From: Niebla homalea
Lineage: Eukaryota; Ascomycota; Lecanoromycetes; Lecanorales; Ramalinaceae
Length of the DNA stretch: 64,000 nucleotides
Reading direction: 5' to 3'
Assembly: GCA_019925105.1 (NCBI GenBank)
Contig: JAHGAU010000009.1
Location: forward strand, 496,001 to 560,000
In this document: piece after piece, positions 34,701 to 45,562 of the stretch
Position numbering within the stretch: the stretch's first letter is position 1
Layout: every line of letters starts with the position of its first letter
Position numbers and translations under genes: made by a program
Notes under the pieces: generated by a model
Database searches by the model: none
The model's input: only the letters and a program-made list of their open reading frames with translations
Told to the model about the DNA's origin: nothing

Positions 34701-36780
34701 CTTGTATATACTCAGGTTCCTGTACTGGCGCCTTCAGCAGCTCTTCACGTTCCTGTTTGGAAAGGAAGCCTCCCAAGCCTCCCAGACCACCTTCTGCTTC
34801 GCTTCGCCCACTGACGCTTTCATCTTCTTCAGATGATTCATCGTCACTGCTCTCTGATTCGCCCGACATATTAGTGCTTTGGCTGCTATCGTCCATGAGC
34901 ATATCATCAACCTCTTCCAAATCCACAGGGGATGTTGATGATCCGGGTCGGACTGGTATATGAGCAGGATTATTGGCAGTACTTTCCTCCTGAATAGGCT
35001 GAGCATCTTTCGCCTCGGGATCTTGCGGGTCAGGATCCTGGACAGTCTTGTATTTAAGAAGCAGCTGTTCCTGCGTAAGACCTTCGTCCTCATCCATTGG
35101 CGCTTGTCCGTCCTCGCTCTCGGAATTGCTGGAAGACATGTTGTCTTCGTCATCACTCCTTCGACTAGATTTGGACGGCCCAGATTCATCACCATCGCCG
35201 ACCTCTCCCTCATCATCGCTCGCTTCAGCAGACTCACGCCGATTGTGCCTGCTCAGTAAGCCCTTTGATTTTTCAATGGCCTCGTTCAGGGCCTCTTTGC
35301 CTATTCGCTCCTGTTCAAGTTGCCATCGCTGGAGTCGCACATCTTCCACCACTTCCGCCACCATGAGCCATTTTCTTGCAATGTCTTCCCTCAGTTGCAC
35401 GTATACTTGCTTGTAAGCCTCCTCTTGCTCTTGCCTGATTTCCTCCTCCGTCTTCGGTTGGTGCTTCTTCCAATCCTGGTATGACTTTTCTCGTCTTGCT
35501 TGAACATATGCGGCAGCTTGCTGCGCACACTCTTTGGCAGCCCTGAGGTGCCTCGTCCTCTCCCGACCAAGAAGCATGTGGAAATTCTTCATGTGGGCAA
35601 GCAGTCGATCCTGATGGGTATAAAAGCGGGATGGCGGTTCCGAGGCTTCCGGTTGCCAGTAAGTGCATCTTTCCTTGCTGAGCACGCCATTTGGTTTTGC
35701 AGCCTCGGACATTCGATGCCTTAACTCTGCTTCTCTTGCAGCTTCTTCGTTGGTGACCTGGGGGTCGGTCTCCCCTTCGAGCCCTAGCTTGCCCTCCTTG
35801 TCCAGCCAGTCGGGAAAAGATGCAAAACAATTGGTTTTTAGGGAGGTATGCCCTACCTGCTGTCTCCTGACGAGATGTTCAGGATGATGTATGCCTAGTT
35901 TTGGCATACTGAAGCGCAGACTAAGCCTCTGGGGCTTCTGGTCAGGACTTCTCCGGCTCAAGCTTTCTTCTTTTTCTTCTTCGAATGGCTCTTCATCGTG
36001 CACATGCCATCCATTCGCTGTTGGAAGATGGGAAGAGCGAGCCGTTGATCTGGATCTATGAGGCCGCTCCAGGCTAGGATAGGGTTGTGAAGAGATTGCA
36101 GTGGAGGGAATGGAGGATTGGGAGCTTGTAGGGGAGTTGGGAATCTGCGGGATCTTCTTTTTATGAGACCGCTTCTGAGTGGGTGGAAGATCGGTTGAGC
36201 AGGTGGATTTGGATTGTCCAGGTTTTGAAGTGGGACCATTTGAAGACTTCCCGGTGGAATTAGTGTGTCGATCAGCATTCAAGACGTTGTTGTGTTGTGC
36301 TGGAGGTGTCTCCGTTGTTGACGAACGACCGTATTTGCTTTTGATGAGTGGGCCTTTACCGTTGTGAATGGCGCCACGAGTCTTTCTTTTCTCTGATTGC
36401 GGCTGCAGATCAATCGGGACATAGTTGGTGCGAGCGGATTTCCTCACCCCACCCTCGAGAAATGTAGACGGGCCTTCCACTTGGATCTTCTTCCACGGAG
36501 GCGAGATTGGCCTCTGCCCTTTTGCGATTTCGGGTGCTGTGAGTTTCCGTCTCTTTGCAGGGGGCGTGTCAAGGCCATTTTGATCAAAGACAAGGCTCTG
36601 ATTTGGATTCTCAATGTATGCTTCACTGATCACTGTTGAGACTACCTCAGGCTGAGATGTGGGGGTTGATGAATCATTTTCATTATTGATGTGTTGTGGC
36701 GGTTCCGAATGTTGTTGCTGCTTTCCCTGGTTCTGGTTTACGTGATCCTCAGAGAAGCCACTCTCGGCCCCGTTTTGCAT
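31723..36780 (-). CDS. SWR1: Helicase SWR1, ATPase of the SWR1 (H2A.Z exchange) complex
   Basis: Swr1 is the INO80-family ATPase that swaps H2A for H2A.Z in nucleosomes. The single ORF of 1685 residues matches the size of filamentous-fungal Swr1. An HSA region (about 370-530; RERTRHLRAAKECAQQAAAY) precedes a long acidic Ser/Glu/Asp-rich segment, likely the histone-binding part. The SNF2 ATPase N-lobe follows, with the P-loop ADEMGLGKTIQT near residue 835 and DEAH near 935, then LLTGTPLQNNLTELWSLL. A large insertion splits the ATPase, the INO80/SWR1 hallmark. The C-lobe begins near 1385 (ALIFTQMTRVLDILEQFM) and ends with DRAHRIGQTRDVHIYR. The start at 36780 is the first ATG of the frame. No intron is seen. 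Confidence 0.96.
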   Translation of the reverse strand: MQNGAESGFSEDHVNQNQGKQQQHSEPPQHINNENDSSTPTSQPEVVSTVISEAYIENPNQSLVFDQNGLDTPPAKRRKLTAPEIAKGQRPISPPWKKIQVEGPSTFLEGGVRKSARTNYVPIDLQPQSEKRKTRGAIHNGKGPLIKSKYGRSSTTETPPAQHNNVLNADRHTNSTGKSSNGPTSKPGQSKSTCSTDLPPTQKRSHKKKIPQIPNSPTSSQSSIPSTAISSQPYPSLERPHRSRSTARSSHLPTANGWHVHDEEPFEEEKEESLSRRSPDQKPQRLSLRFSMPKLGIHHPEHLVRRQQVGHTSLKTNCFASFPDWLDKEGKLGLEGETDPQVTNEEAAREAELRHRMSEAAKPNGVLSKERCTYWQPEASEPPSRFYTHQDRLLAHMKNFHMLLGRERTRHLRAAKECAQQAAAYVQARREKSYQDWKKHQPKTEEEIRQEQEEAYKQVYVQLREDIARKWLMVAEVVEDVRLQRWQLEQERIGKEALNEAIEKSKGLLSRHNRRESAEASDDEGEVGDGDESGPSKSSRRSDDEDNMSSSNSESEDGQAPMDEDEGLTQEQLLLKYKTVQDPDPQDPEAKDAQPIQEESTANNPAHIPVRPGSSTSPVDLEEVDDMLMDDSSQSTNMSGESESSDDESSEEDESVSGRSEAEGGLGGLGGFLSKQEREELLKAPVQEPEYIQEPSSYIEDSDEEADKVSLIPDTIQDPVQAPTPPISTGKEPPLQEQEDEPLSPKALQHSEIEQPLPVKESTPLVEEDVVQEPEDIGLAETKTDEADMPATPVATPKPLIPIPSLLRGTLREYQHFGLDWLAGLYANGTNGILADEMGLGKTIQTIALLAHLAVHYEAWGPHLIVVPTSVMLNWEMEFKKFLPGFRVLAYYGSQEERRKKRAGWLDEEKWNVWITSYTLVTQDQQIFRRRAWHYMILDEAHNIKNFQSQRWQTLLTFKTRARMLLTGTPLQNNLTELWSLLYFLMPSENTGNGIAGFTDLEDFTRWFKKPTEQILEQGREALDDDARIAVHKLHDILRPYLLRRLKADVEKQMPGKYEHVVYCRLSKRQRYLYDGFMSRAQTKETLASGNTFSIMNALMQLRKVCNHPDLFETRQIVTSFAMPKSVIADFEIKELLVRRRLLREDSMAQVDLNLVNLLPGANEPVSALDTIQKQRLGTLGSIRQLTSQQRGRVNWNMQFNGSTISGTLANFENNSRRLRYDKLHQISYLTSLRSQRRPLYNHDLADRLRFGIKTLPHQPMPKRRAHLSDWLTQKSPALCEMALTIPKRSEAINPTVRKFGCITPKVVVPNMATMALGQKGIQLVQEATQSCQQDPYQEARMRLSIAFPDKRLLQYDCGKLQKLDILLRQLQAGGHRALIFTQMTRVLDILEQFMNIHGHRYLRLDGATKLENRQVLTERFNNDNRILAFILSSRSGGIGINLTGADTVIFYDLDWNPAMDKQCQDRAHRIGQTRDVHIYRMVSEHTIEANILRKANQKRMLDDVVIQEGEFTTDYLNNVSLKDIVNDEAQDEAGAAADAAMDRVLGNRPGGRLFEAVEDQDDAKAAKEAEKEIATYDAADFNEKGSSTPKTPVEGPQTPSESMPPPPRNQVRDDVETSTTMEAAQSGLAVPSAGMAEQEIERMASCDDYMIRFLDWELKDVPVQPPPEKKKSKKKGKESLGRRR

Positions 36781-37229
36781 CTCAACTTAATGTTTGCATA
36801 CAAAGGTGACCCCCATTTATTCAGTCAGATCCGAGTCAAAATCTACAAAAAGTATGTCGCTGAAAAGCTTGACGCGACCGCAAGCGCCTGCAGAAGTTTG
36901 ACAGGTCTCACACGCTTTTTGCGGTCTGTAGAGGTAATGATAGTCGTGAAAGACAGTGTCGCCTGGTGTTTGATCAAATTTCTCGGAATCGCGCGCCGGA
37001 GATTTCAAATGAGGGCTGACCTTAGCCGAAATGATCTTAGCGTCATCCCTTCGGTTTGCTTGGCCCCTTGACATCTCTCGCCAGTTCGTCAATCGTCATC
37101 CCTATGGGCTGATAAAGAACGCAGTTGATTCAAGCCATTGCAGCACATCATCGTCCGACAAGCCTTCCCGCGAGGTACTTTGCACCTCCCCAAATTACCA
37201 CTTGTAGTCATGTCTGATGACAACCACAG
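36781..37229. promoter_or_regulatory. Divergent promoter, SWR1 and NDUFB8
   Basis: About 450 bases between the starts of two divergent genes. A sequence ending ACAACCACAG directly precedes the NDUFB8 ATG, so a 5'-UTR intron acceptor there is possible. No coding sequence is seen. Confidence 0.45.
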
Positions 37230-37757
37230 ATGCTATCACGACGGCTTGCCCTAGCGCGGCCATTATCCAGAATGTTGCGCCCTCCGGTCCCCACATTACT
37301 CGCATCTCGTCCTCAGAGACGGTGGCTCACACAGGCAGACATTGATGATCCAGATATGGTATGGCCCAAGCCTCTTCAAGTCCTATCAACCCTGTGGAAT
37401 GACCTCTCACCTCTACAGAATGGTGGATACCAAAACCCTCCTCCCATAAGCCGCCAGCACCGCGACCCCTACGGCGACTGGTGGGACAAGCAGGAACGAC
37501 GGAATTTTGGCGAACCCATTCACGAGGACAACGACGTGCTGGGCATGTTCGCTCCAGAGGACTACAATTTTTACACCACACCGCAGTGCTTCGCCCTCAT
37601 CGGCTGCTTCGTCGCGACTTTCGTGGCTTTCCTCGGGGTGTGCAGCGTTACTTACCCGGATCGTGTTGCGGTCGATAGGGGTTTTGAGGGCGGCCTAGAT
37701 AGAGAACTAGGAGGCGAGGGTGCCTTGTTAGCGAGGACGGATGATGGGATTGATTGA
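37230..37757 (+). CDS. Complex I accessory subunit NDUFB8 (ASHI) homologue
   Basis: An accessory subunit of the membrane arm of mitochondrial NADH:ubiquinone oxidoreductase. The intron-less 175-residue protein begins with an Arg/Leu-rich presequence (MLSRRLALARPLSRMLR) and a probable cleavage region near RRWLTQADIDDP. The middle carries the family's Pro/Trp-rich block with PYGDWWDKQERRNFGEPIHE and NDVLGMF. One transmembrane helix follows at about residues 118-140 (CFALIGCFVATFVAFLGV), then a short C-terminal tail. Length and order match fungal NDUFB8 proteins (about 20 kDa). With COX4 it is the second respiratory-chain gene here, but the two lie 36 kb apart and are not clustered. Confidence 0.85.
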   Translation: MLSRRLALARPLSRMLRPPVPTLLASRPQRRWLTQADIDDPDMVWPKPLQVLSTLWNDLSPLQNGGYQNPPPISRQHRDPYGDWWDKQERRNFGEPIHEDNDVLGMFAPEDYNFYTTPQCFALIGCFVATFVAFLGVCSVTYPDRVAVDRGFEGGLDRELGGEGALLARTDDGID

Positions 37758-37976
37758 AGAATTTTTGTTGATATTAGCGAGTTTTTGTTCTACATTTGCT
37801 AGGCTACCAAAGGCAGTCGATTGCCCGTATGAAACATGGCGGCCTCGAAGCCCAGTGAATGATCCAACGCCGCGCTTGTAATAAGTATACATTCAGGGCT
37901 GGTTATGCCTATGCCTAAAGGCACTGTCAAAGGAAACCCATCATAACTTCGTTAGAGTATACCCATTTAGTGGCTA

Positions 37977-40900
37977 TTAGCGCCGCGGTAAGCTTCCCAT
38001 CATCCTTCCGCCTCCTGCCAGAAGGCTTTGCTTGACGATCAACTCAGCCGCGGCAGCGGCAGCCAACCGCTCCTTTTGTCTCGACCGGTCCTTCAGGTAT
38101 CTCTCGGCTTCTGGCCGCATTCTCAGTATTCTGAGTATCATGTCGTCACTAGGATCCGCTTGCGCCTCTTTCCACTTCTCCTCTTTCGCCTTCTTCATGG
38201 TCCCCAGATTCCGCGAAAGCATGATACTTTTCGATCTCCTTGTAGCAGCTGGCAGACCGATAAGACCGGCAGCACCGCCAAAGGCAGGTGAGGACAGGGA
38301 CGGAGGTGCCGAAAGCCGATTGCGTTGCGTCTGTTGACGAGCGGCCGTTGCACTTGCCATGCGTTCAGATGTCCGTATGAGAGATTCGGTGCTGTCAAAG
38401 TAGAAGAAATTCAAAGAGGTAATCTCAAAGTACTTGGGGCTGCGCAAGACATCGAGTGGCACCCCATTGGCTTCTCCCGTCTCTTCGTCCACTGCATGAA
38501 AGAAGTCGAAAAGATATTGCAGCCATTTGAAGACAACGTCCATTTCCTGCTGGTTGAGCTGCCGCTGATGAGACGGCTTGTCAGACAAGGGAGGCACGAG
38601 AAGTGACTCTATAGTAGACAAGACCTCCTTCCACAAGCGGGTCATGACCATGATCATTGAGGGGTTGGTGAGGGTTTGATTCATGATTGCAAAGTTGTCA
38701 TCAAAATAGGCGAAGAGTGGCTTGAGAGCGCTGGTGACTTCGGCCTCTGAAGGTGGCTGCTGATTTGATTGGGCGGGCTTGATGCGGTTGAAGTATGACG
38801 AGACAGATGACAGCTTATCCGACACATTGGCTAGGTTCATACCCTTCGAGAGTAGGCTACGTAGAGCGCGTCGTGAGAGCGAATGGCTGATGTAGGCCGA
38901 TAGCTTGTCCGTAATCTTCCTCGTCATGTCCCTTTCAGTCCGCTTCATTGTTCGAAATGCCTTGCCAAAATAAAATTGAATGTCATCTCTTTCACCTTCC
39001 ATGCTCACTCTGAGAAGGATGCGCCCTTGTGTATCAAGATCCAGCCAGTATTCTCGGGGTAAGAAGTCTCCAAAATGAGAAGGATCTAGCTTCAGGGACG
39101 CTCTGCCAACGCAATCATGGTCGCCCATTGCGTCCCAATCCCAGACTGTTGCTACGACGTTGAGAGGCCCTTGGGTAGTAATATCGACTGTCTCGTCCCA
39201 TCGAGGATTCAGGTTGCGATAGATGATTCTCGTCTTGGCAAGTCGCTTTTGATACTCGTCTCCGAGCACGACATAAGGATCGCTGTAGCCCCCTACATCA
39301 CAAGCTTTGAGGTCCTCAGCTTCGACAATCTTTATCGTGAAGACATAGTTGCTGATCTTCCTTTGACGCTGGGTGATTGGGGGTAGATTCTTTTGGATCA
39401 CGTCAGCACAGGCGTCCACATTGACTTCTTTCTCCAGGCGATCCAGTTGCTTAGCCGCAAAATCGATGTTGTTGAGCTTCACAAACGACTGCGAACGTGA
39501 GTGAATGGGCTAGACAAGAATGGCGAAGCGAAGTCATACCTCTGGATAGAATTGGAATGGTTCGATTTTCTCCCTGTTGTTCCAAGCATCCTTGGCCATT
39601 GTCAGCCATTTTTCCTGCGTGGTCTTGTTCTTAGCAGCTTCTTGCTCTGGAGAACTCCTGTCCATTTCCTTACTGAACCTTTGTTCGACCATTTCGCAAT
39701 AGCGCGCAACGCCAGCGCCTACAATCTTGGCAAGCGCAGTCATGAACTGTGCATACTGCAAATCGTCATCCCAATTCAATTGGACAATACGATCGATGAT
39801 CTGGTTGAAGGAGCTGAATATGTCAATGACTGAGACGCTATGCCGTTGGTCTTCGCTGGGCATTTGACCAGGCTCGGATCTGACAGCGAAATGGTCTAGC
39901 TTGATTGCTTGCTCAACCCAGTCGTTGATCGACGATTCGGTCATCCGTATCCATCGCCACACGAAATCTGCAAGCAACCCTTCAATATGGAATGCAAAGG
40001 GCACGCTGATAGTGTCAGCTCTCGTCCCTTCTCGCTAAAAATGATGAAGGCGATAACTCACTTGGGCAGAACTTCGCTATGAATTCTGCGTATTTCAACT
40101 AGTTCAGCATAGAGTACGAAGCCGTCTTCTACGTCAACTTCTTCAGTCTTTTGCTTCGCTAAGATGAGGATGCGCTCGACGATGCCCTTCGCATCTTGGG
40201 CATAAAGGGGTAGAATAGTCTCCACCAAGGCCGTCAAAGGATTCGCCCTAGATCGAAGAGGATGAGCAGTGATCAACACGCATCGTAGAGAAGCCTTACC
40301 CCATGATTTCCGGATTATTCCGATACCTTTTCTGGATTTTGTGAAGAATGTTCACCACTGCTTTGCCCAGGTCTATGACGTGGACGAAGGCCCATGCATG
40401 TTGGTCGTTCGGTACCTCCTTCTGCAAGAATTCCCTGTAGATTTCGTAGGCCCTGCCCGTGAGTCCTTCATGTAATTGGTTCCTGTATTCGGTCATCTTT
40501 TCCGGAGTCTCGGAAAAGCTTGGGTCACCATAGATATGTTCGTCGAGAACGAGGACCAAGGGACCAGCCGATGGTGGTTTTGGCTCGTAGCAGTGCTGCA
40601 TGGTCTCGAAAAGATCCCGGAGCAACGCCATATGCAGATCCGAAAGCACTTGTTGATTCAACGCCATATCCACTAATGGCCACCTGTTATGGTCCTGGAG
40701 CATGTATGCAGCCAATGCTGCGCCTTTGGCCTTCTCCTGCAGAGGCTCCTTGCGATGAGCGAATGCAGCATCTAATTGCTCGAGGGAAATCTCCTGATCC
40801 AGGAATTTTTCCCGTACTGCCTCCAGGAAGAGAGTCATTCGAGAAACATGCGGCAATCGCCATCGTACAGCTATCTCGCTCAACAACTCAACCGAGGACT

Positions 40901-42272
40901 TGGAAAGTAATTGATTCGGCTGGGAGCCATTTCTATTTGCTGACGAAAGCGAAGCATCCTCACTCAGGTCGGTTGAAAGCGCTTGTGACAGTATTAATTT
41001 GTAGTGGCCCCTCGTGTCGAAGGGTATGAAAGTGAACAAATCATCGCTATCAATTGATTGGGAGTCTGGTGTGGCACTTCCAGAACTGTAGTCACTCATG
41101 TCCACAGGCTGGTCAACGACGTAAGAGGAAGCCTCTTTACTGTCGCTCCTGCGAAGCGTATCTGCATATTGTTGGTTCAGGCCATTTGCGCTACTCGTCT
41201 GTGCTGACTTGAGCTGTGCAACACCACGCGATGTATTCTTCAGCTCTGGGTAAGCCTGACAGATTGCAAGCATCATCTGAGTGATATCTTGTGTCTCTGC
41301 CCTCTTCCACTCGTCATACGCCTCATCGAGGTCGAAGTCGTCTACGCGTAAGGTCCTTTTGGAATTTATGTTCAGATGTGTCTGGTAAGTTTTAAGATCT
41401 TGCAAGGCCGCTTTCTCGGTCCATACAGACTTGTACTTGTTGATATCGGATTGCATCATGGTATTTCTCAGACCGAACATACGACCTACCACCTGAACAA
41501 GTGGCATGTCCTTAACTTCATGGGTCAACGGGACAAGGACCTCGATCGTCGAGCCGCCGTTTACGCCATTTCGAGTCGAGGCTGAAGAAAGATCCTGATC
41601 GTTGGAGAGAAGCTTAGCCTCCAAAGAGACCAAGCGACTGCTCAACTCTGGACGGTCACGGGCCCAGTCATGATCTTTCAGGACAAGGCTGACCAAGCGG
41701 ACAAAAAGGGCCAAATGTCGGTCGACCAGCGACTTCCATGCATCATCACCAGGACTCTTCCCTTTGGCCAACTCCTTAGTAGCGTTGGAAAAGAATATGA
41801 GTACCAAGTCCTCCACTTTGCGGTCCTTCTCCATGCGCTTTTTGAAGCTCGGCTCGGAGAAGGCGTTGTAAAAGGCAGCGAAGGATCGCTTCACAGTCGA
41901 ATCTGCATATTCTGGTTTCCTCTCTGTACCCATGACAACACCCTGAAGGCGCTTGTCCAACTGCTGCATGAATCCATGGGGAAAACGAGTAGACTTGGAG
42001 TCCCTGAAATGACTCAAATCCTTCATGAGCTCATTGACGGAGATAGATGAACGTTGTGGGAGAGGCGGTGGCGCGGGTACATGTTGTATTCGTTTTGACC
42101 TTGGTTGAAGGAGGTAGGCAAGGTATGCGACGCGTAAAGCATAGAGGTAGGCGTCGTTGTGGGAGATGAGGGGCTTGCGGGCGAAGGAGTTCCCTCTCGA
42201 AGGGCGGCCATTACTCTGAACGCTGTCGATCCGCCTGTTGATGCCTTTGGACTGGGTAGAGGATGTCGACAT
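37977..42272 (-). CDS. Munc13/Unc13-like protein with C2 domain (DUF810/MHD family)
   Basis: Unc13 homologues prime secretory vesicles; the fission-yeast member Ync13 acts in septum integrity and membrane trafficking. Four exons, 40300-42272, 40062-40247, 39540-40005 and 37977-39488, splice in frame through three GT-AG introns to 1378 residues. The N-terminal ~650 residues form the helical DUF810-type region. A first Munc13-homology segment falls near 690-760, spanning exons 2 and 3. A C2 domain sits at about 920-1040 (VFTIKIVEAEDLKACDVGGY, SDPYVVLGD, WDWDAMGDHDCVGRA), with most Ca-binding aspartates visible, so Ca/phospholipid binding is plausible. The second homology segment follows at about 1110-1200, and the tail is basic and Ala-rich. 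It sits head-to-head with the SLATT gene. Confidence 0.9.
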
Positions 42273-43273
42273 TACAGTCGTTCTAAGCTCTGCCGTTGAG
42301 GTCCGTGATCTCTGTGGTAACTGCGGCCAATCTCCAGGTTGGTCGAGGGTGGAAACATGGATCGATCAGTCTTCAAGGCGGCTTAACGGTGTGTTCGCAT
42401 AATATGAAGGAGCAGGATAAGTAGTAAAGAAAATAGAACGTATCGAGTCTACTTGATGCATGCAGATGGAAATGCAAGCTGTGCGGATAGCACACCTCGT
42501 CATATTTGAAACATCCCTGGTCTCCTTTTCTTGATACCAAAATTAGTGCACGCGCCAAGCAACCCAAGCCCCCCTACCACCCTATTCTATATTGTACCTT
42601 AGGGAAGCTAGGAGCTCTGCCGGGGCTCATTTTCATTCCCTCGCTGTTGTACTCGTACGTACATATTTACAGGGAAAGAATAATGCGAAACAATTTAAGA
42701 AGAATGATGCATTTCACTTCATCTTGTTGCTACATAATCACCAGTGAACAGATCCCCAGATCTTGCCCCAAGCTAATGCTGCACCTGCATGACGTTTCGT
42801 ACATGAAGCTTATTCTTCTTTCCAAAGATGACCAACATCAGACATGTCATAGCTACGCGGAGCTACCATCTTTCACCGCTGCCCGAAATGCTCTCCCAAG
42901 AACGTCAAGGAACGAGGTATGCCACGCTTTTTCTGCCTTATCACTTGTCCAAGCATTTCCAGGCGGTAAAGAGAGCCTTTGTACTACTCATGCGACTGGA
43001 TAAGCTAGGTATCGTGCTATGCGTGCACTGGGTCTCACCGAAGAGCCCCGTTTGGACGAACGGTGGTCTTCTGTAGCTTCTCTTTCCTCCTTCCTCTCCT
43101 CTTGCTTCTTCCAACTCGTCCGCGACCTCACCAGCCCCTCACTGCACTGATTCTGCCTTGCTTGCCGGCTCTTACCTTCCTGGTCTCTCTTGTTCCATTG
43201 ACGTTGTTTGTCAGAGAAGTAGCTCAGCGAGATCGAGATATTGAGCATTGTGTGTTCCACATTTCCTGTCGCG
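42273..43273. promoter_or_regulatory. Divergent upstream region, Unc13-like and SLATT genes
   Basis: About 1 kb without supported genes. A long pyrimidine-rich tract (about 43075-43125) precedes the SLATT start, as in many fungal leaders. Confidence 0.4.
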
Positions 43274-44101
43274 ATGCAGTCCGATCCTGAGCGGGACGCA
43301 CCGAGCTCCGATGGGGTGGTGCCTCCAAAGCTCGCAAATTACAGGCACATGACTGGCATTCATACTCCTCCACCCATGCGAGGTATCGGTCATTATCGCC
43401 CGGCTCCCAACATTGGCGTGTATGAACGGGTCGTCATCGAGGAGAGGAGGATGCGATTCCAGTATCAATTTGCGACCATCGTCATCAATATAATGTTCTT
43501 GGGTCAGATCATCGTGGCCGCTACTTTGACAGCATTGGGAGCCTCGAATGCCAGCCATATCGCTATCACTATCTTGGGGAGCTTGAACACCGTCATTGCA
43601 GGCATCCAGACTTACCTGAAGGGCCAAGGTCTTCCCAATCGGATTGAACAGTACCGGTTTGGACTCAGGAAGCTCCGGGAACATATCGAGGCAAGAGAGC
43701 GAGATTTCAGCCACGACGACTGTAAACTTGACGTCGATCATGTCATTGTAGACATTGCCTAGATGTATCAGGCCGTTCGACAGACCGCCGAGGACAACTC
43801 ACCGGACACGTATAAGCCCATGGGAGGTGCCGGAAAGAGACTGCTGGGCACGGACACTGGGGGCGGCCCTGTCGCTGCCGCCGCTGGGGCCGGCGGAGGG
43901 AAGATGCCAGCAGCCGCCAAAATCGACTCAATGGAGGCAGCTGAGAATGCGGAGGCCGAAGAGGCTAAGGATATGACCAAGGATAAGGGCAAAGCTCAGG
44001 CGATTGGAGACGGTCCATCTGGTACAAGTCCGAATCACGATGCAGAGACGGAGGATGCGCCATTATTATTACAGCAAGACAAAGCTGACGGCAAGCCATG
44101 A
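43274..44101 (+). pseudogene. Fungal SLATT-domain (2TM) protein with in-frame TAG
   Basis: SLATT domains are two-helix membrane modules; bacterial versions act as pore-forming effectors in conflict systems, while the role of the fungal form is unknown. Starting at ATG 43274, the frame encodes a short N-terminal region and then two hydrophobic helices (about residues 66-112: FATIVINIMFLGQIIVAATL and HIAITILGSLNTVIAGIQTY). The family-typical KGQGLPNRIEQYRFGLRKLR follows. The frame meets TAG at 43760-43762 and continues without shift as MYQAVRQTAEDNSPDTY, normally the next helix of the same domain, through a Gly/Ala-rich tail to 44101. Without the stop it would encode 275 residues. A single substitution (CAG or AAG to TAG) explains it. 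A 72-base GC-AG intron 43691-43762 is possible but would delete conserved sequence. Confidence 0.6.
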
Positions 44102-45562
44102 TTTCCTCTATTCTTGGAGGTTGGAGAGGGCAACACATCGCCACAGGAATATTGATGAGGTGGATAGAATGGGGTCGGTCAGAGATAAGCAACGAAGACA
44201 GAGGTTTCAGTGTAGTATACAATAGCATGAATCTGAGGGGCTAGGTTCTCGTGGTTAACCAAAATGCTGCACGAAATTTGCGCGGATACAGCTGCGCATA
44301 AGTCTGTCGTCTCTACTTTCCATGTTGCTCTACTGAATGGACGACTCCATCGGTGGTACGCTAGATGGCCTCCGGCGATAGAGGGATCATACACATGGAG
44401 TGAAGCATTAAGATATCGAGCGGTGAGCAGTGCCCTCGGGCCAGAGCAATAGGAATCTAATTCGGTTCCTGTGTTCTGCCGTTGCTCCTCTCCTTCTTCA
44501 TTTTTCAACCTAATGATAGGTAGAGGCAGCGACAGAAAGGCATGGCGTTTGGAGATGCCAATGAGTCAATGACAGCCATGGCCCAAGCTGTCGGGTCCGG
44601 AGATTGGCGGCTGTAGGAGGCAAAAGGCAAATTCGGTGACACTTTCACATAAGATGGGGAATTCTTTCAGGTCGTCACTCCTGTGCGTGCAGCGTGACTG
44701 CGTGTGTTGAGTCCCAAGCCGCTAAAGCCTTTGCCGGGAAGCCTTTAGCACCGCACTAGCGCAAATTCCCCACTACTCACTCAAGTTTTTTCCTACTTAG
44801 ATTTGTACCTCGACTTCCTTCCGATTCATCCCACTTCATCTCTCTACATCAACATCCGCTCCCACACTCGCAAACATCCTTTCTTCCTTTCCTCGTCTTG
44901 TTTGTTGGTTCTCGCCGGTGTTCTTGATTTCGGGCTATTTGCTTGTAGCATCCAGCACTGTTAAGTCTTCGCACCTCGGAAGCGTGATCTGGTGAGTAGA
45001 GCCCTTTTTCATCTTCACTCCATCCCGAAACATGATCGCGTATGCGCAAGTTGAAGAGCCTTGGAGATGATCATCAGTTGCTTGGGCCCTCAGATTGGCC
45101 TTTGCTGGCCGATGATCATCGTTGCCAACCCTGCAATCGAGCAATAGCTGCATCAGCCCAATCGATTCGACGAGGGGCAAACCAAATTCACTTAACATGG
45201 ACTTTGCCACGCAGCATCACATCCTCAAATCCCACAATTCTGACTCAATTCTCGAATCCTGGCAGATGCTGACTTCTTTCTTATATAGTCGAGTAGCGTG
45301 AAATCTTTTGCTCGGCACTGCCTACTTCGCTGCATTCTTCCTGAGCATTAATCGTCCTGAACATCACCTCTCTCATCTGTCGATACGTTCCAGCAATTTG
45401 AAGGCCTCGTCTCGCCTTTCTCTTCAGAATCGTCGACCGCAATTTTCAATCTTGGTCTTTGACTTCTGCACTTCTTCACCCACATCGACACCTTCCTGTC
45501 GCCTTGTATAACAAAACTTCAGGTCTTGTGGCACTTCTGTTACAGTCGCATCTTCGGCAATC
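44102..45562. promoter_or_regulatory. Upstream region and long 5' leader of the RRM gene
   Basis: Nearly 1.5 kb. From about 44785 it is CT-rich with many short pyrimidine tracts, typical of promoter/leader sequence of strongly expressed fungal genes. An imperfect hairpin (GCTAAAG at 44721-44727 pairing with CTTTAGC at 44743-44749) lies near 44720-44750. The leader may contain introns; none can be fixed. Confidence 0.4.

Noticed and set aside
43691..43762. GC-AG intron as the accepted model of the SLATT gene
   Set aside because: The splice would keep frame but delete a helix-like segment expected inside the domain; kept only as an alternative.
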